From CAJJDF01 sp965655625 (GTDB lineage: Bacteria > Bacteroidota > Bacteroidia > Flavobacteriales_D > CAJJDF01): DNA of 64,000 nt. Positions 1-8,330 of this stretch are shown here, piece by piece; the first letter of the stretch is position 1; the number at the start of each line of letters is the position of its first letter. A model generated the notes under the pieces. It made no database searches. It was not told the origin of the DNA and was given only the letters and a program-made list of their open reading frames with translations. A program made the position numbers and the translations under genes. The stretch lies in NCBI GenBank assembly GCA_965655625.1, contig CBFHHA010000006.1:1-64000 (forward strand). The letters are read 5' to 3'.

Positions 1-750
1 GGATTGGATACGGATTTGAATAAAATCCCACCTCATTTATTGGAAACAGAAGATCCGATTTTTGAGTTCAACAAAGCAATTATAGATGCTACCAAAGAAT
101 ATTGCGTGGCCTACAAACCTAACATCGCTTTTTATGAAATGTTGGGAGCTTCGGGCTGGGAAAGTCTACAAAAAACAATCGAATACATTCCTTCTACCCA
201 CTTCACCATAGCAGATGCAAAAAGAGGTGATATTGGGAACACCAGTTTGTATTATGCCAATACTTTTTTCGATACTTTTCAGTTCGATTCAGTAACGGTG
301 GCACCTTACATGGGAAGCGATTCAGTTATTCCTTATTTGCAACACAAGGACAAATGGGCAATTTTACTCGCTTTGACTTCTAATAAAGGAGCGGATGATT
401 TTGAATTACAAAAACTCGAAAACGGGCAATACTTATTTGAAAAGGTGCTTACCACTTCCAAAGAATGGGGAAGTGAAAGCAATACCATGTATGTGGTTGG
501 AGCTACTCGCCCCGAAATGCTCACTGAAATTCGAAAAATAGTCCCAAACCATTTTCTACTTGTTCCCGGAGTGGGAGCTCAAGGAGGAAGTTTGACTGAA
601 GTAGCAAAACACGGAATGAACGAAAATATAGGCCTTTTGGTGAACTCCTCAAGAGGGATAATCTACGCTGAGAACGGACCTAACTTTGCTGAGAAAGCAA
701 AAGAAAAAGCCAGGGGAATTCAATTGGAAATGGCTCAATTAATGCCTTAA
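1..750 (+). CDS. pyrF: Orotidine 5'-phosphate decarboxylase, 5' end outside window
   Basis: Decarboxylates OMP to UMP, the last step of pyrimidine synthesis, in the cytosol. The reading frame is open from base 1 and its first residues (GLDTDLNKIP) match the internal GLDxD motif of the family, so the true start lies upstream and roughly 20 residues are missing; the TTG at base 4 is a Leu codon, not a start. The catalytic Asp/Lys motif ADAKRGDIGNT is visible near residues 70-80, and VPGVGAQGG with NSSRGI forms the phosphate-binding end. This is the longer type 2 OMPDC subfamily. The next gene starts 11 bases downstream, suggesting one transcript. Confidence 0.95.
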   Translation, partial: GLDTDLNKIPPHLLETEDPIFEFNKAIIDATKEYCVAYKPNIAFYEMLGASGWESLQKTIEYIPSTHFTIADAKRGDIGNTSLYYANTFFDTFQFDSVTVAPYMGSDSVIPYLQHKDKWAILLALTSNKGADDFELQKLENGQYLFEKVLTTSKEWGSESNTMYVVGATRPEMLTEIRKIVPNHFLLVPGVGAQGGSLTEVAKHGMNENIGLLVNSSRGIIYAENGPNFAEKAKEKARGIQLEMAQLMP

Positions 751-761
751 AATAGATCAAC

Positions 762-1937
762 ATGAACATTATATTATTTGACGGAATTTACCACAAGAAT
801 CTACTGCCTTTAACTTACACAAGGCCAGTTGCAGAGCTTCGAATAGGAATGTTGACCATAAAGCAAAAATGGGAACAGTACGTGGAAAACCCTATTCAGA
901 TAAAAACACAAGAATATTTAGCCAAAAAGTTTGGCTCACCCTCCGAGGAAAATTCTATTGGAATCAATGCCTCTATTCTTCCATCGGATGATTTGATGAG
1001 TAGTTTGCTGGAATTGAAAAACAAACAAATCCTCACCTCAAAAGGAAAAATTGTAGCAGTAAATCCGTTGCCAATTAATTCGAAAAACATTGAAGAAGCG
1101 CTGAGTGAGTACAAAATGGTTGAAACGAAAGCCGAGTTCTTGCAGGTTGAAAATGTTTGGGATTTATTTCGATTAAATGACCAAGCAATAAGGGCAGACA
1201 TTGAATTAATAAAAGCTGCTAAAACATTTGTGACACCCTCCCCTACTAATCAGATTTTGGGTAATGATATTTACATAGAAGAAGGGGCAAAAGTAGAGTG
1301 CGCAATTTTAAATACCACAACTGGACCAATTTACATAGCAAAAGGAGCGGAAGTTATGGAAGGAAGTATTTTGAGAGGCCCAATTGCTATTTGTGAAAAT
1401 GGCGTAGTAAAAATGGGCGCAAAAATATACGGAGCAACCACCATAGGACCTTATTCCAAAGTAGGAGGAGAGGTAAATAATTGCATGATTCAAGGGTATT
1501 CCAATAAAGGCCACGATGGTTTTTTAGGAAATGCTGTTTTGGGCGAATGGTGCAACCTTGGGGCAGATACTAACAATTCGAATCTTAAGAATAACTACCA
1601 ATCCGTTGACTTATATAATTACCCCGAAGCTAAATATCTAGATACGGGGCTTCAGTTTTGTGGACTTGTAATGGGTGACCATTCAAAATCCGCAATTAAC
1701 ACGATGTTCAACACCGGAACAGTGGTAGGAGTAAGTGCAAATATTTATGGCGCAGATTTCCCTTCCAAGTTCATCCCTTCTTATTCGTGGGGTGGCAGAA
1801 AGCCGCTTGAATATAAATTTGACAAAGCGATGGATACGGCAAAACGAGTAATGGAAAGAAGAAACATTTCGCTGACAGAAGAAGATTTAAATATCCTGGA
1901 ATACGTGTACAAAGAGAGTCAAAAGTTCAGGAAATAA
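762..1937 (+). CDS. GlmU-like sugar nucleotidyltransferase / acyltransferase
   Basis: A 391-residue protein with an N-terminal nucleotidyltransferase-like domain (opening MNIILFDG, then LTYTRPVAELRIG) and a C-terminal left-handed beta-helix of hexapeptide repeats from about residue 165 to 330. This arrangement matches the putative GlmU-family proteins common in Bacteroidota, thought to act in UDP-GlcNAc-like sugar nucleotide synthesis. It is not canonical GlmU: the usual LAAGxGTRM nucleotide-binding loop is absent from the N-terminus. It probably forms a trimer through the beta-helix. It follows pyrF by 11 bases. Substrate is not established from sequence. Confidence 0.8.
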   Translation: MNIILFDGIYHKNLLPLTYTRPVAELRIGMLTIKQKWEQYVENPIQIKTQEYLAKKFGSPSEENSIGINASILPSDDLMSSLLELKNKQILTSKGKIVAVNPLPINSKNIEEALSEYKMVETKAEFLQVENVWDLFRLNDQAIRADIELIKAAKTFVTPSPTNQILGNDIYIEEGAKVECAILNTTTGPIYIAKGAEVMEGSILRGPIAICENGVVKMGAKIYGATTIGPYSKVGGEVNNCMIQGYSNKGHDGFLGNAVLGEWCNLGADTNNSNLKNNYQSVDLYNYPEAKYLDTGLQFCGLVMGDHSKSAINTMFNTGTVVGVSANIYGADFPSKFIPSYSWGGRKPLEYKFDKAMDTAKRVMERRNISLTEEDLNILEYVYKESQKFRK

Positions 1938-1962
1938 ACGTAAAATAAGTTGCAGAATTCCT

Positions 1963-1991
1963 TTTGTTTTAAAATAAGTTTCCTATATTTG
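1963..1991 (+). promoter_or_regulatory. Bacteroidetes-type promoter for small ORF and tRNA-fMet
   Basis: TTTG at 1963-1966 and TATATTTG at 1984-1991, separated by 17 bases, match the Bacteroidetes -33/-7 consensus (TTTG, TAnnTTTG). The expected start of transcription is near 1995, about 18 bases before the ATG at 2014. Confidence 0.7.
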
Positions 1992-2013
1992 CAGTCCGAT
2001 AAAAACAAGAACA

Positions 2014-2133
2014 ATGAAAATTAGAGTAGCAAAAAAAATAGTTAAAAATCAAGAGAATTTAAACTATAACAAAGGTCAAGTACAAAAAGCTGAAAAAACT
2101 GTTGAAAAATACAGCAAGAACGCTCCTAAATAA
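2014..2133 (+). CDS. 39-residue lysine-rich small protein
   Basis: A short gene with a good promoter upstream. The product starts MKIRVAKKIVKNQ and ends in SKNAPK; 10 of 39 residues are Lys, so it is strongly basic, with no signal peptide or membrane segment. The stop codon lies 14 bases before the initiator tRNA gene, and no terminator separates them, so protein and tRNA are probably made from one transcript ending at 2261. Function unknown. I recall similar short basic ORFs in other Bacteroidota, but that is memory, not a search. A coding role is supported by promoter, ATG and clean stop, yet the length leaves room for doubt. Confidence 0.65.
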   Translation: MKIRVAKKIVKNQENLNYNKGQVQKAEKTVEKYSKNAPK

Positions 2134-2147
2134 TATATAAGATACAT

Positions 2148-2220
<73 letters not shown>

Positions 2221-2225
2221 CTACG

Positions 2226-2261
2226 AAAAAAGATCACTAATTGCTTAGTGATCTTTTTTTT
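2226..2261 (+). terminator. Rho-independent terminator after tRNA-fMet
   Basis: Perfect 10-bp stem (2231-2240 with 2245-2254), loop TTGC, flanked by an A-run and a T-run that extend the stem. It ends the small-ORF/tRNA transcript. Confidence 0.92.
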
Positions 2262-2262
2262 G

Positions 2263-2474
2263 TTTCATTATGCTGTGTTTCAAGTATCTGTTCAATCTAG
2301 TATTGAGTTTAACAAAATCTACCTTGGTTTCTCCGCCAATTTAAAACAACGGGGTATTTCCCATAATAAACTTGTAAAAAAGGGTACACTCATAAATTCA
2401 GACCTTGGACCATTGCACTTACGGAAGAATTCTTTTCAAAATCTGATGCTATAAAAAAAGAAAAAATACCAAAA
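2263..2474 (+). pseudogene. Degraded GIY-YIG nuclease domain, frameshifted
   Basis: One frame reads NKIYLGFSANLKQRGISHNK followed by LVKKG, matching the first half of small bacterial GIY-YIG nucleases. The frame is lost near 2378-2384 (A6G3 tract). A second frame from 2385 then reads YTHKFRPWTIALTEEFF and SKSDAIKKEK, the conserved second half of the same family. The alignment continues smoothly across one indel, so this is a single gene broken by a frameshift. There is no credible start: the frame opens inside the tRNA terminator. The 3' end is lost where the convergent kbl gene ends. Such small GIY-YIG genes are frequent in Bacteroidota; this copy is a relic. Confidence 0.7.
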
Positions 2475-2475
2475 G

Positions 2476-3663
2476 TTAAATCACTCCTAGTTTCTTCCCA
2501 ACCTTTGTAAAAGCTTCAATAGCTCTATCTAAGTGCTCGATTTCATGTCCTGCAGAAATCTGAACTCTTATCCTTGCTTGACCCTTTGGCACTACTGGAT
2601 AATAAAAACCAATCACATAAATCCCTTCTTTGAGCAACTCATTACTAAAGTCTTGAGACAATTTAGCCTCATACAGCATAATGGGAACAATTGGAGAATC
2701 TCCCTCCTTGATATCAAATCCGGCCGCTTTAATCTTCTCTTTAAAGTACTCTTTATTCGACTCCAGTTTATCTCTTAATTCAGTATTATCTGACAAGATA
2801 TCGAACACTTTATTAGACGCTCCAACAATGGAAGGTGCGAGAGAATTAGAAAATAAATAAGGCCTCGATCTCTGTCTAAGCATGTCGATAATTTCTTTCT
2901 TTCCAGTAGTGTAACCCCCCATGGCTCCGCCTAGTGCTTTTCCCAAAGTTCCGGTAACAATATCTACTTTATCCATTACGCCAAAGTGCTCAGGCACTCC
3001 CCTTCCCGTTTTCCCAATAAAACCTGCTGAGTGACACTCGTCAGTCATAACCAAGGCATCGTATTTCTCGGCTAGAGCACATATCTCGTCCATTTTAGCC
3101 AAATCTCCGTCCATCGAGAATACGCCATCAGTTACAATAATCCTATGACGTTGTTCTTGTGATTTGATTAATTGCTGCTCCAAATCTGCCATATCACTAT
3201 GAGCATATCGGTATCTTGCAGCCTTGCACAACCTCACTCCATCAATAATCGATGCATGATTTAGTGAATCAGAAATAATAGCATCTTCGGCACCAAAAAG
3301 TGGCTCAAATACTCCTCCATTTGCATCAAAAGCTGCTGCATATAGAATGGTGTCTTCTGTGCCATAAAAATCAGCTATTTTTTTCTCTAATTCTTTATGA
3401 ATGTCTTGCGTTCCGCAAATAAATCTCACCGAAGACATACCAAACCCATGAGAATCTAGTGTATCTTTTGCAGCTTTAATAACCTCAGGATGGGACGAAA
3501 GACCCAAATAATTGTTGGCACAAAAATTCAACACATTATCTCCTGTATTTACAGCAATTTCTGCTGATTGTGGATTTACAATTACCCTTTCGGATTTGTA
3601 CAATCCTGCTTCTTTTATTTCCTTCAATTCTTGTTGAAGATGTTCTTTTAGTTTTCCGTACAT
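2476..3663 (-). CDS. kbl: Glycine C-acetyltransferase (2-amino-3-ketobutyrate CoA ligase)
   Basis: A 395-residue PLP enzyme of the alpha-oxoamine synthase family. It cleaves 2-amino-3-ketobutyrate with CoA to glycine and acetyl-CoA, the second step of threonine degradation. The PLP lysine sits in TGTLGKALGGAMGG, and MTDECHSAGFIG holds the cofactor-binding Asp and His. Length equals the usual Kbl length of about 395-400; serine palmitoyltransferase and BioF are relatives but match less well. No threonine dehydrogenase gene is adjacent. The gene lies 6 bases after the stop of the lipoprotein gene upstream, so the two are probably one operon. Confidence 0.9.
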   Translation of the reverse strand: MYGKLKEHLQQELKEIKEAGLYKSERVIVNPQSAEIAVNTGDNVLNFCANNYLGLSSHPEVIKAAKDTLDSHGFGMSSVRFICGTQDIHKELEKKIADFYGTEDTILYAAAFDANGGVFEPLFGAEDAIISDSLNHASIIDGVRLCKAARYRYAHSDMADLEQQLIKSQEQRHRIIVTDGVFSMDGDLAKMDEICALAEKYDALVMTDECHSAGFIGKTGRGVPEHFGVMDKVDIVTGTLGKALGGAMGGYTTGKKEIIDMLRQRSRPYLFSNSLAPSIVGASNKVFDILSDNTELRDKLESNKEYFKEKIKAAGFDIKEGDSPIVPIMLYEAKLSQDFSNELLKEGIYVIGFYYPVVPKGQARIRVQISAGHEIEHLDRAIEAFTKVGKKLGVI

Positions 3664-3669
3664 TCTTAT

Positions 3670-4206
3670 TTATTTAAAGGTAATTGGCACTACCATTCTT
3701 ACTTTTACTTTTCTACCGTTTACTTCTCCTGGAATCCATGGCGAAGTCGATTTCAGTAACTTTACTGCCTGAGCTTGTTGGTTTGTGGTAGAGTTACCTA
3801 CTGGGATAAAATTCGACAAAGTTCCATCTTCAAGGACTACCATTTCTGTGAAAACAGTTCCTGGCTCCGCGACAGAACCTTCACGATTTAATATTTCTTC
3901 AATCACTTGAGCTAAAGTAAATTCCCCCTCCAACTGAGGCATAACTTCTGCCGAATTTACAATAATTTGTGAAGGCTCTAAATCAAATCGTTCCACCCCA
4001 TCCACCACTTGATTACCGGATGCAATTTCTAACTGCGTGGTAAGGTAATCCACTTGATCTTTCATTCCTGCCAACTCACTTTTTAATTCAATATTTTCCT
4101 TTACTAACTCTTTGTTCATGGTAGTTTTCTCCGCAAGTTCCTTTTTAATTCCACAACCAGAAATTAAAACCATTGCAACTATTGTTGATCCTATTGTTAG
4201 CCTCAT
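3670..4206 (-). CDS. Lipoprotein with coiled coil and TonB C-terminal-like domain
   Basis: A 178-residue protein. The N-terminus is a lipoprotein signal with lipobox LISGC (Cys18). Residues about 22-65 are a charged heptad-rich coiled coil. The C-terminal 90 residues (from MPQLEGE to VRMVVPITFK) resemble the TonB C-terminal fold found in many Bacteroidota proteins, including the FTEMVVLEDGT strand pair and the WIPGEVNGRKVKVRM segment. It has no TonB-type inner-membrane anchor or Pro-rich linker, so it is unlikely to be a classical energy transducer; an envelope structural role is an inference. First gene of an operon with kbl. Confidence 0.7.
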   Translation of the reverse strand: MRLTIGSTIVAMVLISGCGIKKELAEKTTMNKELVKENIELKSELAGMKDQVDYLTTQLEIASGNQVVDGVERFDLEPSQIIVNSAEVMPQLEGEFTLAQVIEEILNREGSVAEPGTVFTEMVVLEDGTLSNFIPVGNSTTNQQAQAVKLLKSTSPWIPGEVNGRKVKVRMVVPITFK

Positions 4207-4230
4207 AATTTATGTTTTTTTTGGATAAAT

Positions 4231-4238
4231 CAAAGATA
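4231..4238 (-). promoter_or_regulatory. -7 box for lipoprotein-kbl operon
   Basis: On the minus strand the sequence reads TATCTTTG, a perfect TAnnTTTG box, about 25 bases before the ATG at 4206. No clear TTTG is found at the -33 position. Confidence 0.5.
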
Positions 4239-4266
4239 TAATTTTTTAACTTAACTAAAAATAATA

Positions 4267-4274
4267 TACCTTTG
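4267..4274 (+). promoter_or_regulatory. -7 box for riboswitch-controlled receptor gene
   Basis: TACCTTTG fits TAnnTTTG exactly and lies just upstream of the TPP aptamer, so transcription should begin near 4278, at the 5' edge of the riboswitch. The -33 region is only T-rich. It is divergent from the box at 4231-4238. Confidence 0.6.
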
Positions 4275-4278
4275 ACCT

Positions 4279-4354
4279 AACTAAGGGGTGCCCATAATCT
4301 ATCGGGCTGAGATTATACCCATCGAACCTGCTGTGGTAATTCATAGAAGGGATT
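4279..4354 (+). promoter_or_regulatory. TPP riboswitch (THI element)
   Basis: All conserved blocks of the thiamine pyrophosphate aptamer occur in order: GGGGTGCCC, GGGCTGAGA, ATACCC, GAACCTG, a GGTAAT block, and GAAGGGA. The aptamer ends about 76 bases before the ATG of the TonB receptor at 4430. I see no strong terminator in that interval, only a short CAAAC/GTTTG hairpin, so control may be at translation initiation. The element implies that TPP represses the receptor. Confidence 0.93.
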
Positions 4355-4429
4355 TTAAGTCAAACTGCGTTTGCTCTTTAAATTAGGTGCATCTCTTGGA
4401 AATTTATTTAACCAGAAATAATAAACCCA

Positions 4430-6838
4430 ATGAAAAAAGCATCGCTTACCGTAATTTCAATCTTTTTCTCACTTCTATCTCTTGCACAATTTTCCCTATC
4501 GGGAAAAGTGCTAAACCAAACGGGGGAACCTCTGCCTTGGGCTACAATCCAGCTCAAAAACTCACAATACGTGGCGACAACAAATGGAGAAGGATTTTTT
4601 GAATTTAACAACCTCAGAAACAATAACTACACCATTCTTATTAAATATCTTGGCTATAAATCACAAATAAAAACCGTAGCGATTAACAACAAAAACGTCA
4701 CTCTATCTATTTCTTTGTCTCGCAAAGACCACCTGATAAATGAGGTAACTGTAAGTGGCACGAGAATAGAAGAAAACACTCCTACTACCTACACAACGAT
4801 CGAGAAAGAGGAAATAGAAAAAAATAACTTAGGGCAAGATATTCCCTATCTATTACAACAATCGCCTTCCATGGTGGTGACTTCGGATGCGGGAGCTGGA
4901 GTGGGCTATACTTACATGAGAATTAGAGGAACGGATGCCTCTCGAATAAACGTAACCATAAACGGTATTCCGGTAAATGACGCAGAATCTCACGGAGTAT
5001 TTTTTGTGAATATGCCCGATTTTGCCTCTTCAATTGAAAGTGTGGATATCCAAAGAGGAGCCGGAACCTCAACAAATGGCGTAGGTGCTTTTGGTGCATC
5101 GGTTAATTTATACACCGATTTCAGAAGCGAAACTCCATACGGAGAAGTGAACAATTCAATAGGCTCGTTTGGTACAATCCGAAATACCGTGAAGTTTGGA
5201 ACAGGTGTGATAAACCGAAAATTTTCATTCGAGGGAAGACTTTCCAATATTCAATCTGATGGATTTGTAGATAGAGCTTCCTCTGATCTCCAGTCCTATT
5301 TCTTTTCGGGGCAATATGCTTCGGGTAAAAACAACCTGAAATTTATTACGTTCTCCGGGAAAGAAACAACTTACCAAGCGTGGGGAGGAATTCCGAGAGA
5401 CTCCTTGAAAACCAACAGAACTTTCAACCCCTACACTTACGAAAATGAAGTGGACGATTACCAGCAAACTCATTATCAGTTGTTTTACGACAGAAAAATA
5501 AACCGCAAATTGTTTTTAAACACTGCTTTGCACTACACAAAAGGGGCGGGTTATTTTGAACAGTTTAGAGAAGGAGACGACATGTCAACGTACGGAATCG
5601 ATCCTTTGTTCACTTCTACAGATACCATTACTACAACTGACTTGATTAGACGAAGATGGCTAGATAATGATTTTTTTGGAGGAATCTTCACGCTTAAATA
5701 CAGACCCAATTCAAAAATTCAAACCATCTTGGGTGGAGGGTATAATTTTTATGATGGCGACCACTTTGGCGAGGTAATTTGGGCGAGATATGCTAATAAT
5801 CTGGACATCAGGGATAGATACTATGAAAACAATGCGACCAAAACTGACGGAAATATTTATTCAAAGACCAATGTTCAGGTTTCCAAAAAACTCAATGCTT
5901 TTCTTGATTTACAAATCAGACAAATAAATTACGACTTTTTGGGGTTCGATAATCAATTAAGAAATGTACAACAAGAGGCCAATTTCTTGTTTTTTAATCC
6001 AAAAGTGGGAGCTTCGTATGCCATTAATTCCAGTACAAAATTCTACACACTCTTTGCTGTGGCAAACAAAGAGCCAAACCGAGACGACTTGACCGAGTCC
6101 TCCCCTACTTCGCGCCCAAAGCACGAAACTTTGTATGACTTGGAACTAGGATTCAAACGTTCTAAATCAAAGTATGCCCTAAGCGTAAACGGATATTACA
6201 TGCTGTACAAAAATCAATTGGTTGCAACTGGTGCGCTCAACGATGTAGGTGCCTCGGTAAGAACCAACATAGAAGATTCTTACAGGCTGGGAATAGAAAT
6301 TGAAGGAGGTGTGCAAATCACCAAAGGACTAAAATGGAGTGGAAACTTAACTCTGAGTCAAAATAAGATTCAAAATTGGACGGAATATGTCGATAATTGG
6401 GATACTTGGGGAAAAGACACCGTGGTTCACACGAACTCCACTCTTGCTTTTTCGCCAAGCGTTATTGCAAGTAGCATCATCGAGTTTTTCCCTTACAAGC
6501 AATTTGACGGACTAAGAATGGCAAACCGCATTGACAACTTGAGTATTGCATTGATTAGCAAATATGTGGGAGAGCAATTTGTAGACAATACACAAAGTAA
6601 CGACCGAATGCTAGAAGCTTATTTTGTCCATGACTTACGAATTAACTACTCAGTGAAATTCCGTTCCGGTTTAGATAAAATAACAGTTTTTGGATCTATT
6701 TACAATATTACCAACGAGTTATATTCAGCCAATGCTTGGAGCTATCGCTACTCTACTGGAGGAGAATTTGAACAGTTAATGGGATTCTACCCACAAGCTA
6801 CTCGTAACTTCTTGATTGGATTGAATTTGAGGTTTTAG
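4430..6838 (+). CDS. TonB-dependent receptor under TPP riboswitch (putative thiamine uptake)
   Basis: An 802-residue outer-membrane receptor. It has a Sec signal peptide (about residues 1-19), a carboxypeptidase-regulatory-like domain (about 22-105), a plug domain (about 110-235, with MRIRGTDASRINVTINGIPV) and a 22-strand-type barrel ending in the terminal aromatic strand RNFLIGLNLRF. Since a TPP riboswitch precedes it, the likely cargo is thiamine, its phosphates or a precursor; this is inferred from regulation, not from barrel sequence. In other Bacteroidota, riboswitch-linked receptors work with PnuT or similar inner-membrane carriers, but none is adjacent here. Transcription should stop at the hairpin at 6852-6911. 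Confidence 0.9.
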   Translation: MKKASLTVISIFFSLLSLAQFSLSGKVLNQTGEPLPWATIQLKNSQYVATTNGEGFFEFNNLRNNNYTILIKYLGYKSQIKTVAINNKNVTLSISLSRKDHLINEVTVSGTRIEENTPTTYTTIEKEEIEKNNLGQDIPYLLQQSPSMVVTSDAGAGVGYTYMRIRGTDASRINVTINGIPVNDAESHGVFFVNMPDFASSIESVDIQRGAGTSTNGVGAFGASVNLYTDFRSETPYGEVNNSIGSFGTIRNTVKFGTGVINRKFSFEGRLSNIQSDGFVDRASSDLQSYFFSGQYASGKNNLKFITFSGKETTYQAWGGIPRDSLKTNRTFNPYTYENEVDDYQQTHYQLFYDRKINRKLFLNTALHYTKGAGYFEQFREGDDMSTYGIDPLFTSTDTITTTDLIRRRWLDNDFFGGIFTLKYRPNSKIQTILGGGYNFYDGDHFGEVIWARYANNLDIRDRYYENNATKTDGNIYSKTNVQVSKKLNAFLDLQIRQINYDFLGFDNQLRNVQQEANFLFFNPKVGASYAINSSTKFYTLFAVANKEPNRDDLTESSPTSRPKHETLYDLELGFKRSKSKYALSVNGYYMLYKNQLVATGALNDVGASVRTNIEDSYRLGIEIEGGVQITKGLKWSGNLTLSQNKIQNWTEYVDNWDTWGKDTVVHTNSTLAFSPSVIASSIIEFFPYKQFDGLRMANRIDNLSIALISKYVGEQFVDNTQSNDRMLEAYFVHDLRINYSVKFRSGLDKITVFGSIYNITNELYSANAWSYRYSTGGEFEQLMGFYPQATRNFLIGLNLRF

Positions 6839-6851
6839 GAGTTCTCAGGAA

Positions 6852-6911
6852 TTTTGCTTTCTACATTCAGCCGTTTTACATCCTTATTGTTGAATGTAGG
6901 AAGCAATTTTT
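6852..6911 (+). terminator. Terminator after TPP-regulated receptor
   Basis: A 16-bp stem with one G-U wobble (6854-6869 with 6891-6906), 21-base loop, followed by five T at 6907-6911. Confidence 0.8.
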
Positions 6912-7033
6912 ATTTCAATGTTTTTGATAAAACCTAAAATACTAAACCAATTGCCCTACCAACTTTCCTTAGTCATATTTACATTTCTATCAGGCTATTT
7001 AAAAACTTAAAAAAGTAGCAAGCTAAAAACTTA

Positions 7034-7726
7034 CTACTTTTTCAAATACACTAACCTGATTAGTCTTTTTAACTCTTGATCATCCACGTATTTTCCTATT
7101 TCCTTCTCAAATTGCTTTATGTTGGAATAAGGTCTGTACTCTTCAAATTCATGTGCCATTTTTTCGCCTACACCCGGCAATGATTTAATCTCTTCCTCTG
7201 TTGCTGTATTCAATTCTACTGGCAAAAATACATAACTTTCATATCGTGCAACTTCCGATTCGTCTACATATTTCCCTATTTCTTTCCGAAATTGCTTGAT
7301 ACTTTTGTACGGCCTGTATTCTTCAAATTCGTGCGCCATTTTTTCACCTACTCCCGGTATAAGTTTAAAATCTGCTTCGGGAGTTGTGTTTAGGTTAAAA
7401 GGCACAAAAATATGTCTGTACAATTCTTCTTTGTTTTCTATTTCTCCCAACAAAGAATCTAATGAATTCATGGTAATAAAAGGTCTGTTGGCTACTACTT
7501 GTTCGATAAGCTCCGGAGACAATCCTACGAGTTTCAACTCATCTTCCGATGCCAAGTTTGCATTGAATACGACATTGTTTTCTACCTTTTCAGGAGTATC
7601 TTTCCTTACCTCTTCGGCTTGGATTACTTCAGGAGTGTTTCCTTCTGTTGTCTCTGATTGACAACTTGTGAGTGCAATTGAACTCAGCAAGATTGCTGAA
7701 AATGACTGTAATAAATTTAATTTCAT
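7034..7726 (-). CDS. Lipoprotein with three helix-hairpin-helix units
   Basis: A 230-residue lipoprotein with lipobox ALTSC (Cys22). After an acidic linker it carries three repeats of about 57 residues. The last two are nearly identical and contain PGVGEKMAHEFEEYRPY, a helix-hairpin-helix motif followed by a charged helix (EIGKYVD); the first unit is diverged. HhH repeats of the ComEA kind bind DNA or act in protein contacts. A lipidated form implies an envelope location, so DNA uptake or surface interaction is possible but not shown. It follows the small membrane protein gene by 5 bases, probably one operon. Confidence 0.75.
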   Translation of the reverse strand: MKLNLLQSFSAILLSSIALTSCQSETTEGNTPEVIQAEEVRKDTPEKVENNVVFNANLASEDELKLVGLSPELIEQVVANRPFITMNSLDSLLGEIENKEELYRHIFVPFNLNTTPEADFKLIPGVGEKMAHEFEEYRPYKSIKQFRKEIGKYVDESEVARYESYVFLPVELNTATEEEIKSLPGVGEKMAHEFEEYRPYSNIKQFEKEIGKYVDDQELKRLIRLVYLKK

Positions 7727-7731
7727 GGGTT

Positions 7732-8160
7732 TTATTTTGTGAGTTTACTGTATGAATATCCTATAATTGAGAAAGCAACTAAACTTCCAGGAGCAAGAGC
7801 TGGAATGGCTCCTGAAAGGCTCTCTGTAAATAATTCCCAATTGGTGTGAGTGGGCGTCATTTCTTGTTCGAACTGAAAATTTGCCTGCAAATGCAAAAAA
7901 ACTCCATACAAACCTGCCAAAGCTGTTATCACCATCAAGACAACAAATAACTTGTTGAGAAATAGAGATGATCGAATATGCAAAACAACAAGAACAACGA
8001 GTGAAATCAGAATGCTCACTAACGGAATCAGTTGAAAAAAATCCTCGTAGTGATGAAGCAAGTACAATTCGATGGCCGTTCCCAAGAAAAGAAAACTACT
8101 TCCTACAAACAGAGTCTGTTTTACGGAAAATCTTCTTGAGGTATGTGTTGTTATTTTCAT
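7732..8160 (-). CDS. Small membrane protein, four predicted helices
   Basis: A 142-residue protein with four hydrophobic segments, at about residues 15-32, 41-60, 68-88 and 120-138. It has no motif I recognise. The loop between the third and fourth helices is polar and contains QEMTPTHTNWE. It precedes the HhH lipoprotein gene with a 5-base gap, so the pair is likely co-transcribed and both products are envelope proteins. Function unknown. Confidence 0.7.
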   Translation of the reverse strand: MKITTHTSRRFSVKQTLFVGSSFLFLGTAIELYLLHHYEDFFQLIPLVSILISLVVLVVLHIRSSLFLNKLFVVLMVITALAGLYGVFLHLQANFQFEQEMTPTHTNWELFTESLSGAIPALAPGSLVAFSIIGYSYSKLTK

Positions 8161-8167
8161 TTTAGTT

Positions 8168-8175
8168 CAAAATTA
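8168..8175 (-). promoter_or_regulatory. Possible -7 box close to start codon
   Basis: The minus strand reads TAATTTTG, fitting TAnnTTTG, only 7 bases before the ATG at 8160. If used, the leader would be about 3-4 bases long. No TTTG is seen upstream. Confidence 0.3.
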
Positions 8176-8330
8176 AGGAATATAACAGAGAATAGAGCGG
8201 ATTTTCTGACTCCATTTTTTTACAAAAATTACAGCGAGGAGAATTAGTGAAATTCGAAAGAACGACAGAATCTTGTTAGAAAAACTCCTCTATTTTTCTT
8301 AATTTTAGAGAATATTAAAAAAGACCTGTT

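Noticed and set aside
2248..2454. An apparent 68-residue gene
   Set aside because: It begins inside the tRNA terminator and covers only the first half of a GIY-YIG domain; I annotate it as part of a frameshifted relic.
4387..4602. An ORF overlapping the riboswitch leader and the receptor start in another frame
   Set aside because: The receptor frame has a signal peptide and domains; this frame has no protein character and overlaps it.
7081..7370. Direct repeats within the HhH lipoprotein gene as a possible CRISPR or mobile repeat
   Set aside because: The repeats are in frame, coding, and diverged at synonymous sites; they are protein domain duplications.
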